Below, piece after piece: positions 1-29,237 of a stretch of 64,000 nucleotides of DNA. How positions within the stretch are numbered: the stretch's first letter is position 1; each line of letters begins with the position of its first letter. The position numbers were made by a program, and so were the translations under genes. The notes below the pieces were generated by a model. That model was not told the origin of the DNA, did no database searches, and worked only from the letters and a program-made list of their open reading frames with translations. This stretch comes from Ecdyonurus torrentis (lineage: Eukaryota; Arthropoda; Insecta; Ephemeroptera; Heptageniidae): assembly GCA_949318235.1 (NCBI GenBank), contig OX439127.1, forward strand, positions 9,705,427 to 9,769,426. Reading direction: 5' to 3'.

Positions 1-88
1 GCTGACAATGCTGTTGTTTATTGTTTGTTAAGGAACCCTTCAAAGTGGTTTTAGCCTGAGGTAAAGAATATAAAGCCACTTCTGCTTG

Positions 89-127
<39 letters not shown>

Positions 128-600
128 AGATTTTTTTGGAAAAAATACACAATTTATTATTATTGTATATTATTGTTCTTTAATAATGAATTTAAATTTG
201 TACATTTTTAGTCTGATATTGGTAATTAAATAAAACTTATATATATCATGCAATTTTACATACACTGTTAATTATAAATGCATAATGCATTAAAAGGAAG
301 AAAAATACTTCACATAGGAACTTATAGGTATCAAGGCGAGGAATGCCGAGGCGATTTATAAAAGGGTATAGAACTATATCACAAAACATGTTATTTTTTA
401 TTATATAGATATATTTGGGGGGGGGGGGGGGGAGGACACGCATTACTTAATTAATGCATGTCTGATGTCTGTAAATAAAATTTGTATGGTGCTGCAATTT
501 ACAGAAATCCTGATGAAATGTATTTAAAAAATAATACATAAATTGCATCGGATTTTAGATGAGATTAAAAGATAAAATGCTTTATTTGGATAAACGTGTT
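1..600. other. Upstream spacer with no gene seen
   Basis: AT-rich sequence with a poly(T) run at about 94-125 and a poly(G) run at about 418-432. I see no conserved coding frame, RNA gene or clear transposon end in it. Confidence 0.5.
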
Positions 601-1233
601 GGTGGGTACAGATTACAGGTAGGTGTATTATAGGTAGATTCAGGTAGGTGAGTCCGACTCCCACGTTGTGAGGACCAGCCGAGAGCATGCAGTGGCTTTG
701 GTGGGGACTGGGGAATGGTGAGGTGAGAGGGCGGGAAGAGGAGAACCAACAGAGAAAGTGGCTGCAACAGCAACTTTACAGCTACGGCGTGACAGAGCGA
801 GAGTGGAGCGAGAGCGAGGATCGAGCGCAGATATCACATTGGTGTTTAGTGTGAAGTACGATCGCGTACATACACATCGCGTGAAGAGGTGGTGCGGTGC
901 TGTGGTTGTGACGACTCGTTGTGTGGGCGGGTATCGGATAACGCAACTTGTTGGCATAAACTCTAAACTCATCTCATAGTAATAGTTGAGTCGATAGAAA
1001 GTCAATCAGTGTTGAAAATTTTATTTTGATTGCATTGTTTTCTTTTGTTTTTTTTTTTGTTTTTTTTTTTACATAATTAAACTCTCTTGATTGTTCATTA
1101 CCGATGCGGTAGAAATTAAACACTTTATATACTGCATAGTGAGTACATACTTAAGAAGAGGAATTTCAATCCATATATGAAATAATAAAAATCAAAATTT
1201 CAAAATTTAATATCCAAAAAGAAGTCTACCAAG
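600..1233 (+). promoter_or_regulatory. Probable promoter and 5' non-coding exon of KANK
   Basis: This stretch is clearly richer in G+C and CpG than its surroundings (most marked at about 770-960). It ends at 1233 in a strong splice donor (AAG then GTATGT). It is the only such island upstream of the first KANK coding exon, whose acceptor at 4690-4691 shows that at least one upstream exon exists. A TCAGT, the arthropod initiator-like pentamer, lies near 1005. No long conserved frame runs through it. The promoter role is inferred from position and composition; the start site is not determined. Confidence 0.4.
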
Positions 1234-1717
1234 GTATGTATGCCTGGGCGCTTGCTAAAAACGTTTTCAATTATTGTGTTACAATATTTTCAATGTTATT
1301 ATAACGATGATAACATAATATCTAAAATCTTTGTTATTTTACATAGAACACGGCTTATAGCTTTTGTTTTTCTCTTTAAAAAAACATATCTTACGTATAT
1401 GATCATAAATTATATTTTTCTATTTTTACTCGCATATGTACAGCCGGTCACACTACACCATTTATTATTATAATTATAAGCTTCGATTTGTAGTTTTTAT
1501 AATGCTATCGAGAGTGGGTTAACTGGTCCAGTTAAAGATGCTGCTGCAGAGGTGTCGCGGTCTTACATGAAGCAAAAAAAAAAAAAATAAATAAAGTTTC
1601 GTTGCGCTGCAGATCTTGAGGATCATTGTCATTATAATAACAAAGACTGTATAATATATATATAGTCTCTCTGAAATAAAATCGCGTCACTAAAAGAAAA
1701 AAAAAAAAAAAAGAAAG

Positions 1718-1748
<31 letters not shown>

Positions 1749-4017
1749 AAGAAAGAAAGAAAAAAACACTTGGCAACAACAATAAGCATTAAGCACGTTA
1801 TTGAATTTAAAATGGTAATTTATTACGTAGGAGAAAATTCAGGTATACTCAATATCTCGGCGATAAACAAACTTTTTACTTTTGCTTTACCTATAGATTA
1901 CCAAGAGGAAGGGAATTAAGATTAGTGGTTTATTATTTTATTTTGATTTGTGATAGCCCGATGCGCAGCTCTGCATTCTATATTGATTAGTGATAAAAAT
2001 CCTAAAATATATCAAGTATAGTGTATATATCATTATAGTGAAAATAATAATAAGGAGGTGCTGCACGTTCCGTTATATATATACTTACACAAAATGTATA
2101 AATAAAATAAATCAAATGAGAGTAATTTATTCCAGCAAGTTGCTTCCTATGGCATCATTGCTACTTTTTCGATTACCATGTATGTATAGAAGTAAAATGA
2201 TTATTGTTTATTTCCTCATCTGGCTAAAAGAATGTGAGCAACTTCAGAAATGTCACCGTTCGCCAACAGCGCACCTGTAATTTAAAAATGCGCAAGAATA
2301 AACTCATAACACATGCATGTATAGCATAGTACAATACACGCACAGGACGAGAGAGAGAGAGAGAGGCTGCAACATTGTATTAATTGTTTTGTATTGCAAA
2401 ATACCTATACCTTATATCCGTGAGCCATGGGCCTCCCGATTCCTGAAAGTCTAACTTTTTTTATTATAAATAAAAACGTATGGCCTTGCCTGTGTGTTAA
2501 TAATACAAATTTAGTTTTTCAAAAAAAAGACAGTATTGTTATAAAAAAAATGATTGCAAAAAAAACAACCAAAAAATAGAATTATTTTTTTATTTTGTTT
2601 ATTATTATTTATCCATCTTTAACGTACAACTTTCTCAAACACTCTCAGGTCACGTTAAAGAGAGTGAAAGGGGAGACAAATTTGTGTAAAGCAGTCTACT
2701 GTTTATCGATTCCTCATATGTTTGTCAAATTTATAATAATTATTTGGCATGCAAGTTTTGGCAAATCTTTAACTAAAATAAAACTGTAAATGAAAGCGGT
2801 ATAATAATTTTATTACTCATCATTGTATTTTTCACGCACTTCACGATGCGACCATTCTCAAAGGATTGCATTTAGAAAATACAATACATCGTGTAATAAA
2901 TTTCAGAATTATTCCTTTGTTTTGAAAAATCGCAAGAATTGAAAATAAAATAAAACTTGATAAATTGGGTGCATTTTCGAAAATGCCTTTTGTGTCTTTG
3001 AATTGTGCGTCAGTGTATAAAAAGTTGCGAGGCACAATAATTTAAAGCTAGAAGTTAATTCATAGATTTATTTAAACGTTCACATAAATATATACAAACG
3101 ACACACGTATTTATAATTTTCTTATAAAAATGATGTAAGATTAAAAATAAATAAAAAGCATTATTTTGTGCTCGCGCCTTTTGATGTGTGCAACCATAGA
3201 CATACTATGTGTGCAACGTTGCCAGTTGCTTGTTTATTGCTATAGCTGAACAGGTAGGACAGGTAAAATTCTGAAGATTAAAGAGAGATAGAGAGAGGGG
3301 GGAGGGGGAAGAACACGAAAAAAAAAGTGAGCTGCTCTTTGATTTATTTTATTTTTAACTTCGCATTTGTTCTTATAAAAAAATTGGTATAGATATTACT
3401 ATAGTGTGTTTATTATCATGTAAGATCAAATGACATAATTCAATAACAAATATACGCTTTACTCAAAATTGCGGTAATTTTTAAAAATAGTGATATTTTA
3501 ATTATCATCGTAGGATATATGCGATGCATGCATACAGGAGACTTCTTCTATATAAACACTGCGGTAAACATAACGTATGCTTACAGTTGATACGTACCGC
3601 GCTCTCTGAACTCTCAGTAGAGCAATTTTACACAAAGGTGTGCCGCCTCGAAGACTGCGGCCGGCTGCCCTACAGCGTACAGTACAATACGTATGTTTAT
3701 AATGCACTTGAACTGGGCCAACACCTGTTTTTTCAAAAAACTATAAAAGATTACCACGCTCATTCAAATACAAAGCAATTGAAATAAACTTTTTCTGCGT
3801 CATAAAATTAGCTAAAATATAATAAATTGAGTTTTTATTGATTTACTAAATCAAAAGTTATTTTCTTTATTGACCTTTAAATTTGTTTTAAAAGCGCGAG
3901 TCAATATAGGAGTGGCCTTTAAAGAGAAGGTCTCTCCTCATTATATACGTGACATCATTATTTTTATGCAGATAAATATACAGTATACAGATATATAATA
4001 TATATTAATATATATAT

Positions 4018-4066
<49 letters not shown>

Positions 4067-4490
4067 ACTCACTGTATAGTATAATATGTATATAGTGTAT
4101 ATTATATAATATACTTCACTACTTTACGTTTCAAATATCAGGGTAAATTTGTATTGATACAGAAATTATTAAAATGCTATACGTACGTATACACTTTTTT
4201 ATTTTTGTTTAATATTAGTTTTTTATTGAGAATTATTTATGGCAAAGAGACCCAATTGTTGACATGCTTATTATTTAAATGTAAAAGGTTGAATCCCAAT
4301 TGTTGACACTTGGAGAGATATTGAGTTGAGAACATTTTTTATGCCTCCGCTGAATCCAGCAATCCTATACCCTGGGCATGCAAATTTTCATGAGTCTCTA
4401 GCTTTATCAGTTTGAGAAAAAAATGACTTTTAAAAGTTGTCATTTAACTCGTCTGTCAATAATTGGGACCTGCCACATACGGGTCTTGAC

Positions 4491-4553
<63 letters not shown>

Positions 4554-4691
4554 TATATATAAATATAATAAATTGTGAGTTCATAAGTATAGCTCTCAAA
4601 AGAAAATTTATGAAGTATTCAACCATATTTCTTGTTTTATCATATCACTTATTTTTTCCCTCGTTTTTTTTTTTTTTTTTTTTTTTTACAG
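1234..4691 (+). other. First KANK intron (presumed)
   Basis: No coding exon is recognisable here. It holds poly(A) and A/G-rich runs at about 1697-1765, a (TA)n tract at about 3997-4051, a second (TA)n tract followed by (AC)n at about 4494-4552, and a small inverted-repeat element at 4251-4468. It ends in a long poly(T) stretch that serves as the polypyrimidine tract of the acceptor at 4691. Confidence 0.5.
4251..4468. repeat. Small inverted-repeat element
   Basis: CCCAATTGTTGACA occurs twice in direct orientation (4251-4264 and 4295-4308). A diverged inverted copy, TGTCAATAATTGGG, lies at 4454-4467. The arrangement looks like a MITE with a doubled left end. No target duplication is obvious. 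Confidence 0.4.
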
Positions 4692-4712
4692 GTGGCGGCA
4701 GCCGGGCCAGTG

Positions 4713-22024
<17,312 letters not shown>

Positions 22025-22565
22025 AATTAGAATTGACTGTAATTCCACATTCATCTCCACTTGAATACTGTAGAGATTTGTGCAAAATGTTAAAGTAATT
22101 AAAACATTCCAAAATATTTACATTTGCTGTGGTGTTGCACAGTTCTATCAGCTCACTTTAACAATCCCCTGGAAAATATATTAACTTTTTATGTCTAACT
22201 GTATTTAACTGTTAATATTGTGTAGAACATAGTGAAATTTTTATGGCTCTATATACATTTATACATAGTACTATAATATAATATATAATGTTCAACCTAT
22301 TTCCTGTTAAAAAAAAATAGTAATAAGTAAATAATCTATAGTTTATGATGAGTGTACAAAATAATATTTTGGTTGCTTTTTATTTTTGCTGCAAATCAAC
22401 TTATTGGCATGTAAAATATTGTTGCGTGTATTGAAATCATAAATTTATTGATATATTATTGCAGATGTATTATGTGAAGAAAAAAAAAAAGAAAAAGAAA
22501 AAAACTTGCATGTGATTTAATTTAAAAATCAAACAGAATATAATAATCTCATTTTTAACTTGGTT

Positions 22566-22832
22566 AGTTTAAGGAAAAAACCATTGCGGTTAGGTTCAAT
22601 AATAATAAAGAAAAGGATAGACCAGTAAAGGTCTTCCCACAGTAGAAGTTCTATGTAGAGGTCAAAGTCTCACGTGGCACAGTTTTTTGGTATGAAATAA
22701 GGTTCATTTTGTAACTAAGATCTTATTTTATAACAAAAAAACTGGGCCACGTGAGACTTCAACCTCTTCATAGAACTTCTACTGTGATAAGGCCCTTGCT
22801 GGTAACTCTATCCTTTTCTTTATTTTTCTTTA
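22566..22832 (-). mobile_element. Foldback-with-tail element, type A, complete
   Basis: The tail hairpin AACCATTGCGGTT (about 22580-22592) is followed by facing type A arms (ACAGTAGAAGTTCTATG, CTCACGTGGCACAG and their inverses). A 17-bp flanking duplication with one mismatch, TCATTTTTAACTTG then RTT, lies at 22549-22565 and 22833-22849. Non-coding. Confidence 0.75.
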
Positions 22833-22872
22833 TCATTTTTAACTTGATTTAATAGTATGTACATAATAGTAT

Positions 22873-23634
22873 AAATATATGAAAAAACCATCGCGGTTAA
22901 TGCTACTAATCAATAGGATAGAAATAGTACGAGAGAAACTAGAGCACTTTGTATTGAAAAGTAATGCAGAGCGAAATTCTCTAATTTTGATAGAATAATG
23001 GGAATGGGATTCAAATTAATTCACTAGTATTGTAACTAGGACGTTTTTTAATGAAAGAAATTAAAAGGATGGGTTATTCTGTGCGAAAACTAGCCATACA
23101 TACCAAATATCGTCACGTAAACTATCTCTCAATCTGGCTGGACGCGTTTCGACCTATCCGTTCCGAATATTGTATATTAATAAAATTAATATACAATAAA
23201 ACATCGCGGGTCTCAGGTTCTCTTCAGCAGCCCATGGTAGTACAATATGCTCACCTATACCGAGCATCACCGCTTGGTACGTGTGGTTCATATCGCACGC
23301 CATGTGAAAATGAGATTTAGTCAGAGCGCTTGCTGAGCAGTGTCCGCCGCACCCCCCTCCCCACATTCCCCAATGCAGAGAAGGAAGCAGCCGCGACCAC
23401 TACCCCGCAAGACGACACCTGTTTCGTGATACATACTTGTATGTTTGGCGAGTCTTTGCACAGAGAGGAGAGGAAAAAGTAAAAGATGATAGAGGTTAGA
23501 GATAGAAATAAAATGCAACCAAATGTTGCATTTTTTGTATGCACTTACGTAGCTTTCGCTCTAAATTAGAGAATTTCGCTCTGCATTACTTTTCAATACA
23601 AAGTGCTCTAGTTTCTCTCGTACTATTTCTATCC
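22873..23634 (-). mobile_element. Foldback-with-tail element, type C, with long GC-richer interior
   Basis: Near-perfect inverted arms of about 70 bp (22918-22986 and 23563-23634) include GTACGAGAGAAACTAGAGC and GCAGAGCGAAATTCTC. The tail hairpin AACCATCGCGGTT lies near 22886-22898. An exact 15-bp duplication, TGTACATAATAGTAT, lies at 22858-22872 and 23635-23649. The roughly 575-bp interior is unusually GC- and CpG-rich for the region but has no convincing protein frame. Confidence 0.8.
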
Positions 23635-24751
23635 TGTACATAATAGTATGTATTATTAATAGTATGTATCATCATTTGTCTGGATGGCTTTGTTATTTTT
23701 ACATTATAATTATATTATAATGTCAAGTCACAGTTAGTCACACAAGTCTAAAGATTTTTGCTTCATTGTGAGCCAGTATAAAAATAAATAATTTATTTTT
23801 ATAAAGCCTAAGCACAATAAATGAGGTAAACTCAGTCAAGTCCTTTACTAATTGCCATATACTATAAATATAGTCCCTTAATATTCCCTTGATTGATTAA
23901 CTTCATTGTAAAATCATAATATTTAAATAGGCCTATATATTTATGTCATATTACTATCATATTATTATTTTCATGTAGTTTATTAAAACGGAGTGTAAAC
24001 TTGTAATGTACTGATAATTGTGAATGTGCTCAATTTAAGAAAACATCCAGTACAAGGGTTGATATGTACTTGAGATACAGTACCTATATAATGGATAAAT
24101 AGTAATAAACACTTTTTGATAATCTGTCGGTAAATTAATACATTAATATTTCATTACAGGCTGTGCCAAATATTGAAATAAATCATATTACATAAGACCT
24201 TTTATATAATATACATAATATATTAGATTTCTTCCAGAAACACACAATATTATTACATAATTGTATTTAAAAACAATAGCAGGGAAATTTTGCTCAGCCT
24301 GTATTAATAAGTATATAATCCTAAAAGTTAACACAAATTGTTTCTAATTTTTACCAATACTCTGACCTACTATTTTTTTTCTTTTCATGTAAACTTTACA
24401 TAATGTTATATATACATGAATGTTTTAAATAATAATATAAACGGTTCATTAATATTCATGGTGATGTTTTATAAAACTAATGTGCGGAATCCAGTAACTC
24501 TTTTGGTGGTTGAATATTGAATACAAGTTGTAACTATTTCATTCCAGACTTCATTATTTGTTGTCTCCACTTCAATTGCAGCACAGAGGAAATAGTTATA
24601 ATAGTGCAATAAAAGTAGGAAGGTGTTTTGTAACAATTTAAGCATTTAGGAAATGAATAGCAATATATATTGTTGTATTATATATGTGTAGCTAAAAGAA
24701 AAAGATAAGAAGAAAAAATATATAGTGTTTATAATTATAGTAAATAAAAAG

Positions 24752-24800
24752 ATAACCCATCTCAGTTGTTATGATAGTAAAAGAAAAGGATAGAATTTGC
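24752..24800 (-). mobile_element. Foldback family tail fragment
   Basis: AACCCATCTCAGTT followed by AAAAGAAAAGGATAGAA matches the tail and border of the foldback-with-tail family. No inverted body follows. Confidence 0.4.
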
Positions 24801-25119
24801 TTACCTGCTCATAATTCTGGGTGGTAGTTATAGGCAAACAGTCTACTGTACTGATTCTAGCTACATTTGTTACTATTTTTATTTATGGCCTAACTGTAAA
24901 AATAATATATTATTGTATGCTGCAAAGCAATTTTCACATGTTCTGATTTTTTTTTTTTTTTTTTTTGAAGCAAAATTTAGCTTATTTAAATGCATTTAGC
25001 TAAAATTTGTTTTGCAAGTTGTTACATTGCAAAAATTTGGGATTTTTTTGAAAACATCTCAAAGTTTTGCATAGGCTATTTAATACCCATTGTTAATTTT
25101 TTGGCATGTCCTTTCTCCA

Positions 25120-25431
25120 CTTTAATGAAAAGAACATCACGGTTAGGATCAATATCAAAGAAAGGTATAGAAATACCAACAAGTGCCTTACCACAGTAGA
25201 AGTTCTATGGAGAGGTTGAGGTCTCACATGGCACAGAGTTTAGTTATGATGTTTGTGCTTTTGTCATCGTAATAACATTATCAATCAAAGAAGAAAATTG
25301 CTTGAGCTCAGAGTAGATTGTAGTCTTGTACTGCCGTGCTGTGCTCTTGTTGGTTGGTGTTAGAATTGGTGGGAATCTGTGACATGTGCGACCTCAACCT
25401 CTCCATAGAAATTATTTTTCTTTAATATATA
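25120..25431 (-). mobile_element. Foldback-with-tail element, type A
   Basis: Degenerate tail (AACATCACGGTTAGGATC) followed by type A arms (CAGTAGAAGTTCTATGGAGA, inverse CTCTCCATAGAA) around a diverged centre. An exact 11-bp duplication, TCCTTTCTCCA, lies at 25109-25119 and 25432-25442. Confidence 0.7.
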
Positions 25432-28400
25432 TCCTTTCTCCATTTATTATTATTTACATTTTAACATACTTTACTAATTTTTACAGCATAAAGTAGACTA
25501 ATAAAACAAATTCTATCCTTTTCTTTCATTAAATGTAATATTTGCATTTTGCAGAGAAAAATGTTTAATGTTCAATTTAATAAACTTTGATTTTGTTAAA
25601 TGCTTAGTCTGGTTTGCAGCAGCCATTGTCATAAGCATTTTAAATACTGGCTGCAGTATAATCTTGCCTCTAGGTGACTTCTGGTTAACAGGTTTAATCA
25701 GTTAGACTCTCCAACTTTCAATGTAAACTCAGTGGTTAAGCTTAGCTGTGACTACTATAATTATATCACACTGTTGCAGGATGGTGATTTTTTCGGTCCC
25801 TTTTGTGATTTCATAAAAGTAATGTATTTGAGTCAGATTCTCTTTAAAAACTTAATTACATTTACACTATGTGAGACCTAAATCAGACATTTAGATCTTT
25901 TACATATGTATATATTTTATTTTTTGAATTATTTTAATAGTCAAAAGACACGATATAAACATTGCTCGCTATAAGCAATATCAAAATGTGATGGGTGATA
26001 TCATATATTACTATTCAAGAAAAACTAAGCATAAAATGTAGCATCTGCAGTGTCTATAATACTTTTAATATATAACTTGTTTTATCTTCATATCCAAAAA
26101 GTGTTCAGTTTTGAATATACTCTTATAAATTATACTAAAAATTATTTAAAGAGGAAAATAGAAAGAAAATCAGCAAACAAATCTCCATTATGGCACAATG
26201 TTTTCTATACAGCAAGTAGAAAATTTTGCTTGCATATTTATACCCTATCGAGTCAGGGTAGAAGAAAATGCAGAGCATTTGACATTGAATTGTTTCTGTG
26301 GTAGCACATGCAATTGAACATTGCTTCACTAGTTATGACTAAAGAACCTTTACAGAGAAGCGACAACCTCATGATTTAGGCTGACTTATAGTACACAGTC
26401 TGGGTTAAACCCTGGCTTAAAATATCCATATTGGTGTGTAGTAGAGGTCAGCCCGATTGCCCGAGTTGCCCCTGCTCTGCTAAGGGGCTCTAGTTATGAC
26501 AAGACCCTTGCTGACTTTCGAATCCTTCTTTTCCTTTATTTTTTTAATTATGCCGGTCCTTTTTTTTTTTTTTTTTTTTTTGTTAAAGAGTTTTACAAGG
26601 CTAATAATTTCATAATATATATACTCTGTTCATATATTCATTTTGCCCGATGTGTGTATTAGATTTTACCTTGTATGTGTATGAAACCACTTCATTAACA
26701 CATTTATGTGCTTCATAAACAAAAAGTATTCCAGCTGTGTTGCAACTGTTGCTCTCTTTCTCTTTCTCTCTCTCTCTCTCTTACATAAAAACCATTGAAA
26801 TCTAAATTGCACGCTGTGGTCACTGTAACTTCTCATTTGGCAAATAGATCATTGTACTTTAAAATGTTATAAAAATTGACATGATTACAAAAGAGACAAC
26901 TTAATGCTTGGATGTGCCTTACAAAAAAAAAATTATCAGCCTAATATTAAAGTGTTTTCTCTTTCTCCCTGTAAATTAGGAATAATTATATAAGGACAAT
27001 ATTCTATATCATTAGTGTCATGTGATATAAAATTATGGAGACATCTCAAGGATATTTAGTAATTAAATAAAATTGTACAATCTTATTTAAAAGTGTGCAT
27101 ATAGATATAAAGTTATATAAAATTGTATAAAAAAAATGTATCTTAAAATAGAAGTTCTGTGTATATATATATATATATATATATACAGTATAGGCCTATA
27201 TATTACTATATAAAATTAAAATCTATCCACTGTGATTCAGTTTTAAAAATACACAGTGACCAGCATGAATTTGTAATGTACTATTTGATGGAAATTTTTA
27301 TATTATTAAGTACAAATTTAAGAATGGAAAATATTGTATTACTTAAAGTAACTAATTTCTCTCATAGTTCTGTGTACTAATAAAAATAATAAACTACAAT
27401 TTGCTTTGTCAGCAATTCTTTTATTTTTCACAAAGTAAAACAATACAAAAATATCAATGCATGAGTTGCATTTTTTTTTCTTGCTTTGTTAATATAGGTA
27501 TATAAAAAAAAAAACTTAGTATACATCTAAAGGACATTCAATTTAGTTTGACAGTGCAAAATGAATTATGACTAACTTATTAATTTACTTAATTAAAAAA
27601 ATTAAAATGATAATATTTTGTTTTAAGAAATAGCTATCCTATATTATAGTAAAAATATGCATTAATTATTATTATTTTGGTAGGAATCTCTAAGTCTAAC
27701 ATGTACTGTATTGTACATTTAAATTAAATCAGAAAACTCTCTAGACTTTTATATTCATTTTAGCATTCTTACAGCAATAGTTACTTCAATCTTTGAGAAG
27801 TAACCCAACCCTGATTACATTTAATTACAAGAATTGTATAATATTAATTTCTCTACTAAAACTTACTAGCTTGTGACAATTTACAATTTAGCACCAGATT
27901 AAAAGAAAGAAATTCACTATATATAGAAAATAATCCAGTCAAACTCTAAAAAATGTAACAGATTTAATACAAAAAGCAGAACTTAATTTATAATAGATTG
28001 CTAGCATTTAATATAATAGGCCTATATCTATATATAGGCCTATGTATTACAGTATTATTGTTTAAATATAGCCATGCATTTTCTGAGCTGAGCGTAAAAT
28101 AATGAACAAAAGTGAGTGTATTTCTTCAATACTTGCCCTAATTTTATATAGGTCTGCTTCTTCTTTCCCTTACTTATAGTAATATAGAGCCATACATGAT
28201 GCTTTAAATGCAGGCGGATCAGATGAGTTTTTTTTTTTTTTTTTTTTTTTAGTTACACTCCGACGGTAAAAAATGTATTCTAATCTATTTTTGTAAACCA
28301 GTGTCACCAACTTCTAATTTTAAAATCTAATGACTTTTGCTTCTTTATAGCCCACCTCCAGTTTATAATAATAAAATATAGGCATAAAAATAATTTTGTC

Positions 28401-29237
28401 TCGACTATTTATGGTGACTAGTGTATTGTGGCTTGCTTGTCCTTGAAAAAAAAAAAAAAAAAAAAAAAAAACTTTCAACATTCAAACCTTTTTTTTTTTT
28501 TTTTCCCCCCCTAAATAATTTTCTATTATAAATGGTAACTTACATTCATGTCCATTTCAACGTACTGCACATGCATGCGTACCATATAGAAATGGAAGTG
28601 GATGTGAGTGAATTTGCTTATAGTCAGCCTCAAAACTGTTGCTTCTTTAATAGTCAATATTCCAATTACGTCCATTTCAATCCCTATCAGTCCAGTTTAG
28701 AAGAGAGTACTTTACCACATCTGTATTTCTCCCTAAAACTTGCATATGATAATTTCTTCTTATATAAATTCTGCCTTTTAAATTTTAACTTCAAGTTTTT
28801 CTCATCCCCCAATTCTCATATTGCACAGTATGCGTATTACAAAAAGGCTTTTTTCTTCTTCTTTTCCTTCTTCCTCCTGATTTTTAATTTCTCCTATCCA
28901 AGATTTTTAACCAGTTAGCCCAGCTACTGGATTTTTATCACTTATTCTCTCTTTAGAATTTTCAAAATCTAAATATTTTTAAAGTCTTTGTTTAACATAC
29001 AATTCTGTATCACCGTAATGAACACCACAAAAGTTTTTATAACATATATTTTTATACTATGAAAAGCTACTACTAAAATCATTACATCTCAAGGGAAAAA
29101 ATGAAGAATTGTATTATGGACTTACAATTCTACTATGTTAAAAATATACTCATACAAAAAATATGACATATATTAGATTAAAATATGATAGTAACAAACA
29201 ATTTTTAAGGTGGATTTAAGAAAATGTCAAAGAGATA

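Larger units (their letters stand above)
22025..29237. other. Spacer and 3' untranslated region between KANK and the b561 gene
   Basis: No conserved coding exon. KANK 3'UTR sequence probably starts it; AATAAA followed by a GT-rich stretch at 24608-24630 is one candidate poly(A) signal of several. It holds the foldback elements at 22566-22832, 22873-23634 and 25120-25431, fragments of the same family near 24752-24800 and 26480-26545, poly(T)/poly(A) runs near 26560, 28230 and 28445-28503, and several ATAGGCCTAT sites. The convergent b561 gene's 3' end is also expected here. Confidence 0.5.

Noticed and set aside
23051..23544. Overlapping frames of 65-90 codons on both strands
   Set aside because: They fall in the GC-rich cargo of the foldback at 22873-23634; GC-richness lengthens chance frames, and no domain is seen.
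28532..28918. 128-codon + strand frame
   Set aside because: Rich in Phe, Tyr and Lys as expected from AT-rich DNA, with poly(T)-derived Phe runs. No family is recognised and no splice partners are visible.
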